Assembly (NCBI RefSeq): GCF_001668575.1
Contig: NZ_LZMD01000090.1
Span: 22,139 to 86,138, forward strand
Direction: 5' to 3'
Length of the DNA: 64,000 nucleotides
From: Mycobacterium sp. 1164985.4
GTDB taxonomy: Bacteria; Actinomycetota; Actinomycetes; Mycobacteriales; Mycobacteriaceae
The first letter of the stretch is position 1. Each line of letters opens with the position of its first letter. The translations under genes and the position numbers were made by a program. This document shows positions 42,008 to 49,878 of this stretch, one piece after another. The notes beneath the pieces were generated by a model. It was not told where the DNA came from and ran no database searches. It saw only the letters and a list, made by a program, of their open reading frames with translations.

Positions 42008-42319
42008 TCAGCGGGAACAGTTGAGCGAGACCGTGATCGACCTGCTCACCACGACCGTGATGTACTCCCGGTCCTCGCCCTTACCGACCGCGAACGTTCG
42101 AGTCACTTCCTGCGGGTTGCGCACGCTGGTGACGATGCACTCGTTGATCGGACCGCTGCCGACCCGATCGATGACGACGTCATAGCCCTGGTCTTCCAGT
42201 TCCGCGATCGTCCTCGGTGCGTCACCGGGTTTCACCGGTTGCGCGGTGGCCACCCCCGTCGGCGCGAGAATGACGCCCACGACCGCTGTTGTTGCTGCCA
42301 CACTCCAAAGAGCACGCAT
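42008..42319 (-). CDS. Small secreted hypothetical protein
   Basis: A 103-residue precursor. A Sec signal peptide (about 1-26) ends with ATA before QPVKPGDAPRTIAELEDQGYDVVIDRVG. The mature part has two Cys (NECIV and the terminal LNCSR) likely to form a disulfide. I recognise the style of small mycobacterial exported proteins but not a named family. It ends 6 bp from the PE-PPE gene, convergent with it. Confidence 0.72.
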   Translation of the reverse strand: MRALWSVAATTAVVGVILAPTGVATAQPVKPGDAPRTIAELEDQGYDVVIDRVGSGPINECIVTSVRNPQEVTRTFAVGKGEDREYITVVVSRSITVSLNCSR

Positions 42320-42343
42320 GACAGCCTCCGTTCATGAGGGTTG

Positions 42344-43033
42344 ATGTCACTACTTGTTGATCGCCGAAAGGCCACCAACCGTTGCATTGTCGCGGCCGCG
42401 ATGCTGCTGATCTGGACCAGCGCGTGCGGAAACACTTCAGGCCCGTCGCCGGACGACCAGTCGACATCCGAGAAGCCTCCACAAATCAACCCCGCCAGGA
42501 TCGACAGGGCGCGCACGTTCCTGCCCGACGGGTACGAGGTTTCCGACCTCGTCGGGCCCATCAGCCCAATCACAGCGTGGGGATTCGGCGCGCGCTGGAC
42601 CACCGACCCCGTGGGGTGCGCGGCGCTGGCCGACCCCACCGCGGATGCGTCGAGCAGCGACGGCTGGACGGCATCGGGGCCAGGCGGCATTGTCTACGCC
42701 GTGGTCGCGAGCGCGCCCGGCGACGTCGACCAAGCGGTGCTCGACGACTGCGGCCAGTGGACGGTCGAAAGCGGACGCACCACGGGAAGCGTCACCCTCG
42801 AATCCGCTCCGGCGCTCGAGGACGCTTCGACCGTCGCGATGGCCACGTCGAGCAGCACCGTCGTCGAGGGCGGCACAGAAACCCGCGCGCACGCCGACAC
42901 CGTCACCGCCTACCTCGGCGACCACGTCGCCTTCGTCGCCGTCGTCACCGATCCCGGCTCGCCGAACCCGCAACTCGACTCGGATTTCGCCGCCAACCTC
43001 ATGACCGAAACGGTGTCCGCGTTACGGGGCTGA
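42344..43033 (+). CDS. DUF5642-like lipoprotein, first copy
   Basis: A 229-residue protein with signal peptide and lipobox-like TSAC (about residue 28). The mature part, INPARIDRARTFLPDGYEVSDLVG and DPVGCAALADPT, parallels the downstream gene (IARVKDVRASFGPGFKVTDVG, PPGCASFADQQ), so the two are paralogues. Function unknown. ATG 42344 is preferred over the adjacent TTG. Confidence 0.7.
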   Translation: MSLLVDRRKATNRCIVAAAMLLIWTSACGNTSGPSPDDQSTSEKPPQINPARIDRARTFLPDGYEVSDLVGPISPITAWGFGARWTTDPVGCAALADPTADASSSDGWTASGPGGIVYAVVASAPGDVDQAVLDDCGQWTVESGRTTGSVTLESAPALEDASTVAMATSSSTVVEGGTETRAHADTVTAYLGDHVAFVAVVTDPGSPNPQLDSDFAANLMTETVSALRG

Positions 43034-43062
43034 GTGCTCGTCTCCCGGTACATTGTGCGGCG

Positions 43063-43725
43063 ATGTCGATGAGGGTCGTGGTCGCGCTCGCGTGCACAAC
43101 AGTGCTCAGCGGCTGCGCGACCGGCGCGTCGGGCGACGATCTGTCCACGGCCGACATCGCGCGCGTGAAGGATGTGCGGGCCAGCTTCGGACCCGGCTTC
43201 AAGGTCACCGATGTCGGGCCTACCGGCATCGACCCGCGACTGCTCGGCAGGCAGCAGCTGCCCCAGGGGATGAAGTTCGAGCCCCCCGGCTGCGCGTCGT
43301 TCGCCGATCAGCAGATGCTGCCCGAGGGTGCCAAGGGCAACATGGCCGCGACGACGGCCGAGGGCGAGGGCAACCGATTCATCACGATCGCCGTCGAGAC
43401 ATCCGAGGCCGCGTCGGTCAACGCGCCTGCCGAGAACTGTCGCAAGGTCGGGTTCGCGGGCGGCGCGATGCGCGGGCTGGTCGAGGTCGTCGAGGCGCCC
43501 CAGATCGATGGGGCGCAGACGTTGGGCACGCACCGAGTGGTGCAGACGTCGGTGGACGGCAAGCCGCGTACGGGCGAGTTGTACAACTACCTCGCCAGCT
43601 TCGGGCCCTTCCTGGTGATCGTGACGGCCAACCCGCTGGTGCTCCCCGACAAGCCCGTCGCGAAGGTCGACACCCAGCGCGCCCGTGACCTCCTGGTGGA
43701 AGCGGTCAACGCGGTCAAGGCTTAA
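43063..43725 (+). CDS. DUF5642-like lipoprotein, second copy (Rv0999-like)
   Basis: A 220-residue lipoprotein. The signal peptide ends VLSGC (Cys18). The mature domain contains DIARVKDVRASFGPGFKVTDV, GMKFEPPGCASFADQ and a C-terminal RARDLLVEAVNAVK. It corresponds in position to Rv0999. It overlaps convergent alkB by 4 bp. Function unknown; related to the preceding gene. Confidence 0.75.
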   Translation: MSMRVVVALACTTVLSGCATGASGDDLSTADIARVKDVRASFGPGFKVTDVGPTGIDPRLLGRQQLPQGMKFEPPGCASFADQQMLPEGAKGNMAATTAEGEGNRFITIAVETSEAASVNAPAENCRKVGFAGGAMRGLVEVVEAPQIDGAQTLGTHRVVQTSVDGKPRTGELYNYLASFGPFLVIVTANPLVLPDKPVAKVDTQRARDLLVEAVNAVKA

Positions 43726-44318
43726 CGCACGTCGTGCGGACGGAACTGGATGCTGATCCGTGCGCCGACGGGCCGCGCCGTCTTCGGAATGGCGTGCTCC
43801 CACGTGCGTTGGCACGAGCCGCCCATCACGAGGAGATCGCCGTGGGCGTGCTGTAGGCGTAACGACTTACCGCCACCGCGCGGCCGCAGCGCGAATGTCC
43901 GGGTGGCGCCGAGCCCGATGATCGCGACCATGGTGTCCTCGGTGCTGCTGCGGCCGATGGTGTCCCCATGCCAGGCGACGCTGTCGTTACCGTCGCGGTA
44001 CAGGCACAGCCCGGCCGTGGTGAACGGCTCACCGAGTTCACCCGCGTAGGCGTCGTTTAGCCGACGGCGAAGTTGCTTGAGGCGAGGATGGGGCGGCGGG
44101 TCGTCGACCAGGTTGTGGAAGCTGACCAGGCGGGGGACGTCGACGACGCGGTCGTACATCGGCCGGCGCTCCGCACGCCACGGGATGACCTCGGAGAGTT
44201 CGGCGAAGAGCTCGTCGGCATCGTCGAGCCACCCGGACCGAAAGTCGATCCAGGCCCCGTTGCCGAGATGGCGGCGTTCGGCGTGCTCGAACAGCGAGCT
44301 CTGAAGAGCCGGCTCCAT
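43722..44318 (-). CDS. alkB: AlkB-type alpha-ketoglutarate-dependent DNA dealkylase (Rv1000c-like)
   Basis: A 198-residue 2OG-Fe(II) dioxygenase. The iron ligands are the HxD of VAWHGDTIG and the His of WEHAIPK, and the 2-oxoglutarate Arg lies in ARISIQFR. NSVAWHGD, GATRTFALRPRGGG and GDLLVMGGSCQRTWEH are typical of AlkB homologues that remove methyl groups from DNA or RNA bases. ATG 44318 (EPALQSSLFE) is chosen over an in-frame start at 44339. Confidence 0.9.
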   Translation of the reverse strand: MEPALQSSLFEHAERRHLGNGAWIDFRSGWLDDADELFAELSEVIPWRAERRPMYDRVVDVPRLVSFHNLVDDPPPHPRLKQLRRRLNDAYAGELGEPFTTAGLCLYRDGNDSVAWHGDTIGRSSTEDTMVAIIGLGATRTFALRPRGGGKSLRLQHAHGDLLVMGGSCQRTWEHAIPKTARPVGARISIQFRPHDVR

Positions 44319-44351
44319 GTCCGCGATCCTATCGCACAAGCGTTCGATATG

Positions 44352-44798
44352 TCAGAGCCGCACCGCGCCGGGCCCTTGGTCGGCGAGGACGTCACCGGGG
44401 TTGGTCAGCGCGCATGTCTTCAGGCTCAGGCAGCCGCAGCCGATGCAGCCGGTCAGGTTGTCGCGCAGGCGCTGCAGGTGCAGGATGCGATCGTCGAGAT
44501 CTTGGCGCCAGCCCGCGGACAGTCGCGCCCAGTCCTTACTCGTCGGAACCCTGTCATTGGGCAGCGTGGCCAGCGCTTCGCGGATGCGGGACAGCGGGAT
44601 TCCGAGCCGTTGCGACATCCGGATGAATGCGACGCGGCGCAAGGTCTCCCGCGCGTAGCGACGCTGGTTTCCGGTGGTGCGTCTGCTTTGAATGAGCCCT
44701 TCGCGCTCGTAGAAATGCAGCGCCGAGACGGCAACACCGCTGCGGGCGGACATCTCGCCGGGAGTCAGCTCGTGAATCAACTCCATAACATCAACCAT
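44352..44798 (-). CDS. soxR: Redox-sensitive MerR-family activator SoxR
   Basis: A 148-residue MerR regulator. The N-terminal wHTH has LTPGEMSARSGVAVSALHFYEREGL and RRYARETLRRVAFIRMSQRLGIPLSRI. The [2Fe-2S] cluster motif CIGCGCLSLKTC is intact near residues 119-130. It should respond to redox-cycling compounds or oxidants. ATG 44798 lies inside a SoxR-box-like palindrome; ATG 44786 is the alternative. It is divergent from arcA. Confidence 0.93.
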   Translation of the reverse strand: MVDVMELIHELTPGEMSARSGVAVSALHFYEREGLIQSRRTTGNQRRYARETLRRVAFIRMSQRLGIPLSRIREALATLPNDRVPTSKDWARLSAGWRQDLDDRILHLQRLRDNLTGCIGCGCLSLKTCALTNPGDVLADQGPGAVRL

Positions 44799-44806
44799 AG
44801 TTGAGG
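44789..44806. promoter_or_regulatory. Candidate SoxR box between soxR and arcA
   Basis: On the minus strand this reads CCTCAACTATGGTTGATG, an imperfect 18-bp palindrome resembling the SoxR consensus (CCTCAA...TTGAGG). It overlaps the first possible soxR start and lies about 13 bp upstream of a TACGGT -10 for arcA. Confidence 0.5.
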
Positions 44807-44832
44807 TGCCTCTGCGGGTTACGGTGCTAAAT

Positions 44833-46035
44833 GTGACATTGGGCTGCGACTCCGAGGTGGGCCGGCTGAATGCGGTCATCCTGCACCGGCCCGGGGCCGA
44901 GTTGCAGAGGTTGACGCCCCGCAACAACGACGCGCTGCTGTTCGATGGCCTGCCCTGGGTGGCCAGGGCGCAGGACGAGCACGACGCGTTCGCCGCGCTG
45001 CTGGTCGAGCGCGGAGTCGAGGTGATGCTGCTCGCGGATCTGCTGACCGAGGCGTTGTCGCACAGCGGCGCGGCCCGGATGCACGGAATCGCGGCGGCGG
45101 TCGATCCGCGGAGACTGGGTCTGCCGCTGGCGCAGGAACTTTCGGCGTACCTGCGCTCGCTGGCGCCGGCGCCGTTGGCCCATGTGCTGATGGCGGGTAT
45201 GACGTTCAACGAGTTGCCGCTCTCGGGGGCGGACTTGTCGTTGGTGCGACGCATGCATCACGGTGGCGACTTCGTCATCGACCCGTTGCCGAACCTGCTG
45301 TTCACGCGCGACTCGTCGTTCTGGATCGGCCCGAGGGTTGCGATCACGTCGCTGGCGCTGCCGGCGCGGGTGCGTGAAACTTCGTTGACGGACGTGATTT
45401 ACGCGCATCACCCTCGATTCCTCGGCGTTCGGCGAGCGTACGAGTCGCGGTCCGCACCCGTCGAAGGCGGCGACGTGTTGCTGCTCGCGCCGGGGGTTGT
45501 GGCGGTCGGTGTGGGGGAGCGGACGACGCCCGCGGGTGCGGAGGCGTTGGCGCGCAGCCTGTTCGACGACGATCTAGCCCATACCGTGCTCGCGGTGCCG
45601 ATCGAGCAGTCGCGAGCACAGATGCATCTCGACACCGTGTGCACGATGGTCGACGTCGACGCGGTGGTGATGTACCCGCCTGTCGTGGACTCGTTGTCCG
45701 CGTTCACGATTCATCGTGACGGTAACGGCGGAGTGCGGATCGACGATGATCTGCCGTTCGTCGAGGCCGCAGCGACGGCGATGGGCATCGACCGGCTGCG
45801 CGTCATCGCGACGGGGTTGGATCCGGTGACCGCCGAACGCGAGCAGTGGGACGACGGCAACAACACGCTCGCGCTCGCGCCGGGTGTGGTGGTCGCCTAC
45901 GAGCGCAACGTCGAAACCAATGCGCGGCTGACGGACGCGGGCATCGAGGTGCTGCCGATCCAGGCGTCCGAACTGGGTACCGGCCGCGGTGGTCCGCGGT
46001 GTATGTCGTGTCCGGCCGGCCGCGACCCGCTGTAG
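44833..46035 (+). CDS. arcA: Arginine deiminase
   Basis: A 400-residue enzyme hydrolysing arginine to citrulline and ammonia. Motifs are LPNLLFTRDSSFWIG, MHLDTVCTMVDVDAV, EREQWDDGNNTLALAPGVV and the catalytic Cys in GGPRCMSCP. GTG 44833 matches the Mtb N-terminus best; frames from 44806 are possible. TACGGT at 44820-44825 would put transcription start at about 44832, making the mRNA leaderless. No arcB or arcC is nearby, so it is probably not a full fermentative pathway. Confidence 0.95.
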   Translation: MTLGCDSEVGRLNAVILHRPGAELQRLTPRNNDALLFDGLPWVARAQDEHDAFAALLVERGVEVMLLADLLTEALSHSGAARMHGIAAAVDPRRLGLPLAQELSAYLRSLAPAPLAHVLMAGMTFNELPLSGADLSLVRRMHHGGDFVIDPLPNLLFTRDSSFWIGPRVAITSLALPARVRETSLTDVIYAHHPRFLGVRRAYESRSAPVEGGDVLLLAPGVVAVGVGERTTPAGAEALARSLFDDDLAHTVLAVPIEQSRAQMHLDTVCTMVDVDAVVMYPPVVDSLSAFTIHRDGNGGVRIDDDLPFVEAAATAMGIDRLRVIATGLDPVTAEREQWDDGNNTLALAPGVVVAYERNVETNARLTDAGIEVLPIQASELGTGRGGPRCMSCPAGRDPL

Positions 46036-46049
46036 CCGTCTCTTGCGCG

Positions 46050-46116
46050 TTTCGCGAGACGTACACCAGGGCCGTCAGCTGGCCACCTATTACGACCCAG
46101 GTGTACGCCTCGCGAG
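46050..46116. repeat. 67-bp palindromic intergenic repeat, left copy
   Basis: Arms CGCGAGACGTACACCAGGG and CCCAGGTGTACGCCTCGCG are complementary at most positions and separated by 24 bp. The right arm abuts the 3' end of the DUF559-type gene, with the stop at 46090-46092. A matching copy lies at 46995-47062. Confidence 0.8.
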
Positions 46117-46953
46117 AGGAGACCATCCGCGACGCTCAGCGGCTTCCCGTAGCCGGTGCAGCGTGAAGCCGCGGCTGTGTTCTTTGACCACATGGATGTC
46201 GAGCCAACCCTGACTCTCGACCATCGCGTTGCGTCCGATGTCATGAACGAATCGAGATCGGTCGGTCTGATGCTGATCACCGTCGTAGTCCAACGCGATC
46301 ATGGGCTCGTCCCAACCCATGTCGAGAAAAGCCTCGGTGGCGCCGTCGTGAACCCGAATCTGGGTGCGAGGGCGTGGATACCCTGCGTCCAGGACGAGGA
46401 GGCGCAGCCACGTCTCCTTCGGCGACTCAGCGCCGCCGTCCATCAGGCGCAGTGCGATGCGAGCGCGCTTCATGCCCCGCCAACCGCGATACCTCTCCAG
46501 GAGCGGCGCTACGTCGTCCACCGTCACGCCGGTCGCCGCCGCTAATGCGTCGAGGTGCCTTAGGGCTGAGTCGCGGTTGAGGTGTCGCGCCAGGTCCAGC
46601 GCGGTGCGAGCCGGCGTGGTGACTGCGAGTTCGCCGATCGTGCAGATCTCATCCCAATCGATCCGTTCATTCCGAACGACCACACCTGATCTGAGCCGCT
46701 CGCGCGGGGCGATCAATTCGATCGGCGTTTCGGGAGAGACCCATTTGGCTCCATGAAGTGAAGCTGCCGCTCGCCCGGCGACGATGCCGCGCCGATCGGT
46801 CCAAAGCCAAGCCGCGTGCGCCGCGAGCTCAAGCGATGGCAAGGCGGCGCGTGGCACGTATACCCGTGGGTGAACCGACCTGTAGCGCCAGCGTAGTTGG
46901 CTGCGAGTGAGGCCGCGCTCAAGTAGTTCGGCGCCGAGAAATGCTCGTTCCAT
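46090..46953 (-). CDS. DUF559/AbiEi-like protein, predicted nuclease
   Basis: A 287-residue protein. The N-terminal half (LTRSQLRWRYRSVHPRVYVPR, GIVAGRAAASLHGAKWV, TTPARTALDLAR) resembles the AbiEi-type antitoxin helix-turn-helix region. The C-terminal half has a restriction-endonuclease-like DUF559/Vsr fold: SPKETWLRLLVLDAGYPRP, EAFLDMGWDEPMIALDYDGDQHQTDRSRFVHDIGRN, with D...E/D-x-D candidates. ATG 46953 precedes ERAFLGAELL. No partner toxin or methylase is beside it. It is absent between arcA and pmt in Mtb as I recall. Confidence 0.75.
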   Translation of the reverse strand: MERAFLGAELLERGLTRSQLRWRYRSVHPRVYVPRAALPSLELAAHAAWLWTDRRGIVAGRAAASLHGAKWVSPETPIELIAPRERLRSGVVVRNERIDWDEICTIGELAVTTPARTALDLARHLNRDSALRHLDALAAATGVTVDDVAPLLERYRGWRGMKRARIALRLMDGGAESPKETWLRLLVLDAGYPRPRTQIRVHDGATEAFLDMGWDEPMIALDYDGDQHQTDRSRFVHDIGRNAMVESQGWLDIHVVKEHSRGFTLHRLREAAERRGWSPLARRTPGS

Positions 46954-46994
46954 GAGTCGGATGCTGGGTGCGCGCACTGACAAGTCGACCCACG

Positions 46995-47062
46995 ATTCGC
47001 GAGATCTACACCAGGGCTGTGGATAACTCGTCGACTGCGACCCTGGTGTGAGTTTCGCGAAA
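46995..47062. repeat. 68-bp palindromic intergenic repeat, right copy
   Basis: Arms CGCGAGATCTACACCAGGG and CCCTGGTGTGAGTTTCGCG, again with exactly 24 bp between them. It lies just upstream of the DUF559-type gene. Together with the left copy it brackets about 1.0 kb (46050-47062). Confidence 0.8.
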
Positions 47063-47090
47063 AGTAGTGGGTGTCCGAGAGCCGCAACTC

Positions 47091-48632
47091 TCAGCGCCAG
47101 GACGGCAACCAGATCTGCATGTTCCACGTGGTCTGCGATATCGGGATGCCGGTCAGGATCGGGTACATCCACGCGAAGTTGGTCAGCACCAACGCGATAT
47201 AACAGCTCACCGCGATCAGCCCTAGCGTTCGGCGCTCGGCGTTCTGGTTCGGCTTGTGCAGGATGTCGCCGAGTATCAACGCGATCATCATCACCATGAA
47301 CGGTGCCATCGTCGCCGCATAGAAGAAGTACATCTGGCGGTCGATGTCGGCGAACCACGGCAGGAAGCCCGCGCCGTAGCCCACCAATGCGACGCCATAA
47401 CGCCAGTCGCGCTTGATGAATGCACGCCAGATCGCCCACCCCAGAATCGGCACCGCGAGGAACCACATCGCGGGTGTGCCGACCAACATCACGGCCTTGA
47501 CGCACGACTGCGCGCCACACCCGGGCACATCCTGATTGTCGATCGCGTAGAGCACCGGCCGTAGCGACATCGGCCACATCCACGGCTTCGATTCCCACGG
47601 GTGATGGTTACCATCGGCGTTGGTCAGCCCGGAGTGAAACCTATACGCGGCGTAGGTGTAATGCCACAGCGAACGCAACGCGTCGGGGACCGGCAACACG
47701 CTGTCCGGGCCGATCGACTGACCGACCTCGTGGCGATTGACGGCCGTCTCGGAGGCGAACCATGGTGCGTACGACGCCAGGTACACACCGAACGGAATGA
47801 GCACCAGCGCGTACAACGACGGTCCAAGGTCGCGCCGGAACGCGCCGAGCCACGGCCGCGGCACGCGGTACTGCCGTCGAGCCAGGATGTCGAACACCAT
47901 CGTCATCACGCCAAAGAAGGCGATGAAGTAGACGCCCGACCACTTTGTCGCGCAAGCCAATCCGAGCAGCACGCCCGCGCCGAACCGCCACCACCGGACC
48001 CCGAGTCTGGGGCCCCACAACGTCTCGCCGATGCGGCCGTCCAGCAGCGCGAGGTGCATGCGCTCGCGTACCTGGTCGCGATCGACGATCAGACAGCCGA
48101 ACGCCGCCACCACGAACGTCACCAGGAACCCGTCGAGCAGCGCGGTGCGTGACGCAACAAAGCTCACCCCGTCGGCGGTGACCAGCAGGCCGGCGATACC
48201 GCCCACCACAGTCGAACGGCTGATGCGGCGCGTGATCCGCGCAACCAGCACCACGACGATCACCCCGCACACGGCGCCGGTGAACCGCCACCCGAGCCCG
48301 GTGTAGCCGAACAGCGCCTCGCCGATCGCGATCAACTGCTTGCCCACAGGCGGATGGACCACCAGGCCGTAGCCCGGGTTGTCCTCGACGCCGTGGTTGT
48401 GCAGCATCTGCCAGGCCTGCGGCGCGTAATGCTTCTCGTCGAAGATCGGCGTCCCGGCGTCGGTCGGCGAGCCGAGGTTGAGGAACCGCGTCACCGCGGC
48501 CAGTGCGGCGATGACGGCGGTCATCACCCAGCCCTGCATCCGGTCGACGGGCCCGAAGTCCGCGGCGGGCACTTGCGGCGCGGGGCTGATGACCGGGACC
48601 GCGCGCGGCGCTTTGGTGGCGGGGGCGGTCAC
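47091..48632 (-). CDS. pmt: Protein O-mannosyltransferase Pmt
   Basis: A 513-residue GT39 polytopic enzyme that transfers mannose from polyprenyl-phosphate-mannose to secreted proteins during Sec export. The catalytic DE pair is in IFDEKHYAPQAW after TM1, and VVHPPVGKQLIAIGEALFG and the later KWSGVYFIAFFGVMTM are conserved. About ten TM helices. Corresponds to Rv1002c and is divergent from rsmI with a 23-bp gap. Confidence 0.95.
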   Translation of the reverse strand: MTAPATKAPRAVPVISPAPQVPAADFGPVDRMQGWVMTAVIAALAAVTRFLNLGSPTDAGTPIFDEKHYAPQAWQMLHNHGVEDNPGYGLVVHPPVGKQLIAIGEALFGYTGLGWRFTGAVCGVIVVVLVARITRRISRSTVVGGIAGLLVTADGVSFVASRTALLDGFLVTFVVAAFGCLIVDRDQVRERMHLALLDGRIGETLWGPRLGVRWWRFGAGVLLGLACATKWSGVYFIAFFGVMTMVFDILARRQYRVPRPWLGAFRRDLGPSLYALVLIPFGVYLASYAPWFASETAVNRHEVGQSIGPDSVLPVPDALRSLWHYTYAAYRFHSGLTNADGNHHPWESKPWMWPMSLRPVLYAIDNQDVPGCGAQSCVKAVMLVGTPAMWFLAVPILGWAIWRAFIKRDWRYGVALVGYGAGFLPWFADIDRQMYFFYAATMAPFMVMMIALILGDILHKPNQNAERRTLGLIAVSCYIALVLTNFAWMYPILTGIPISQTTWNMQIWLPSWR

Positions 48633-48655
48633 GAGTGCGATCGTAGGCTGTCCGG

Positions 48656-49492
48656 ATGAGCCTCGGCCGACTGCTCATCGGCGCCACGCCGCTGGGCCAA
48701 CCCTCGGACGCCTCTGCGCGCCTGGTCGCCGCGCTGAAGGCCGCCGACGTCATCGCCGCCGAGGACACCCGCCGAGTGCGCACGCTGGCCCAGAACCTCG
48801 AGATCAGGACGGCCGCGAGGGTGGTCAGCCTCTATGACCAGAACGAGGCGTCGCGGGTGGCGGGCCTGCTCGACGACATCCGCGCAGGCGCGACGGTTCT
48901 GCTGGTCAGCGACGCCGGCATGCCGCTGATCAGCGACCCCGGCTACCGCCTGGTGACGGCATGTATCGAAGCGGAACTCCCGGTCACGTGTCTGCCCGGC
49001 CCGTCCGCGGTGACGACGGCGCTGGCGGTCTCGGGACTACCGGCCGAGAGGTTCTGCTTCGAGGGATTCGCGCCGCGCAAGCAGGCCGCCCGCAAGGCGT
49101 GGCTGGCGACGCTGGCCGCCGAGCAGCGGACCTGCGTGTTCTTCGAGTCACCCCGCCGCCTCGCGGGCACGCTCGCCGACGCAGTCGACGTGCTCGGCGC
49201 CGACCGCCGCGCGGTGGTGTGCCGGGAGCTGACCAAGACGCACGAGGAGATCGTCCGTGGTCGGCTGGCCGAACTCGCCGAGTGGGCCGCCGACGGGGTG
49301 CTCGGCGAGATCACCGTCGTGCTGGCGGGCGCGGTGCCGAAGGCGGACCTCGACACCCTGATCGCGGCGGTCCACAAGCTCGTCGACGACGGCGCGCGGG
49401 TCAAAGACGCGTGCGCCGACGTCGTTGCGGCGAACCCGGGCTCACCGTCACGGCGCGAGCTCTACGACGCGGTTCTGCGGTCTCGGCAGTAG
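48656..49492 (+). CDS. rsmI: 16S rRNA (cytidine1402-2'-O)-methyltransferase RsmI
   Basis: A 278-residue SAM-dependent methylase of the YraL family (Rv1003). It has GRLLIGATPLGQPSDASARLVAALKAADVIAAEDTRRV, LLVSDAGMPLISDPGYRLV, LPGPSAVTTALAVSGLPAERFCFEGFAPRK and VFFESPRRLAGTLADAV. Start ATG 48656. Confidence 0.95.
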   Translation: MSLGRLLIGATPLGQPSDASARLVAALKAADVIAAEDTRRVRTLAQNLEIRTAARVVSLYDQNEASRVAGLLDDIRAGATVLLVSDAGMPLISDPGYRLVTACIEAELPVTCLPGPSAVTTALAVSGLPAERFCFEGFAPRKQAARKAWLATLAAEQRTCVFFESPRRLAGTLADAVDVLGADRRAVVCRELTKTHEEIVRGRLAELAEWAADGVLGEITVVLAGAVPKADLDTLIAAVHKLVDDGARVKDACADVVAANPGSPSRRELYDAVLRSRQ

Positions 49493-49507
49493 TCCCAGCC
49501 GCAAAGG

Positions 49508-49864
49508 TCAGCCGGTGATCGACCAGCGTGCCGTCGCGATCAACTCGGCCCGCTCCAACGCCTCCTCGCGGTGCACGTGCACCTTCGCATACTCCTCGCT
49601 GCTCACCATCTCCAGAAACGCCGCGGGCGTCGGATACTCGACCACGAGGATCACGTCCCACCACGGCTTGGCCTCGTCGCCGATGACATATGCGGGGAGT
49701 TCGCCGCCGTAGCGCACGGTGGCGCCCGCCTTCTCGAGCAGGGGAGCGACGCCGGCGCCGTACTCGAGATAGCTCTCCAGTCCGCCGGGCTCCTTGAACT
49801 TCAGGAGGTTCACCATGAGGATCGGCGCGTCCGGGGCGAAAGTCGTCAGGGCAGGAAGGTCCAT
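49508..49864 (-). CDS. DUF1330 ferredoxin-like domain protein
   Basis: A 118-residue single-domain protein. PILMVNLLKFKEPGGLESYLEYGAGVAPLLEKAG and WDVILVVEYPTPAAFLEMVSSEEYAKVHVHREEAL are typical of DUF1330 (dimeric alpha-beta barrel). Function unknown. ATG 49864 begins DLPALTTFAPDAPIL; an upstream in-frame start lies inside pabB and is not used. Confidence 0.85.
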   Translation of the reverse strand: MDLPALTTFAPDAPILMVNLLKFKEPGGLESYLEYGAGVAPLLEKAGATVRYGGELPAYVIGDEAKPWWDVILVVEYPTPAAFLEMVSSEEYAKVHVHREEALERAELIATARWSITG

Positions 49865-49878
49865 AGCCGCCCTGACTA

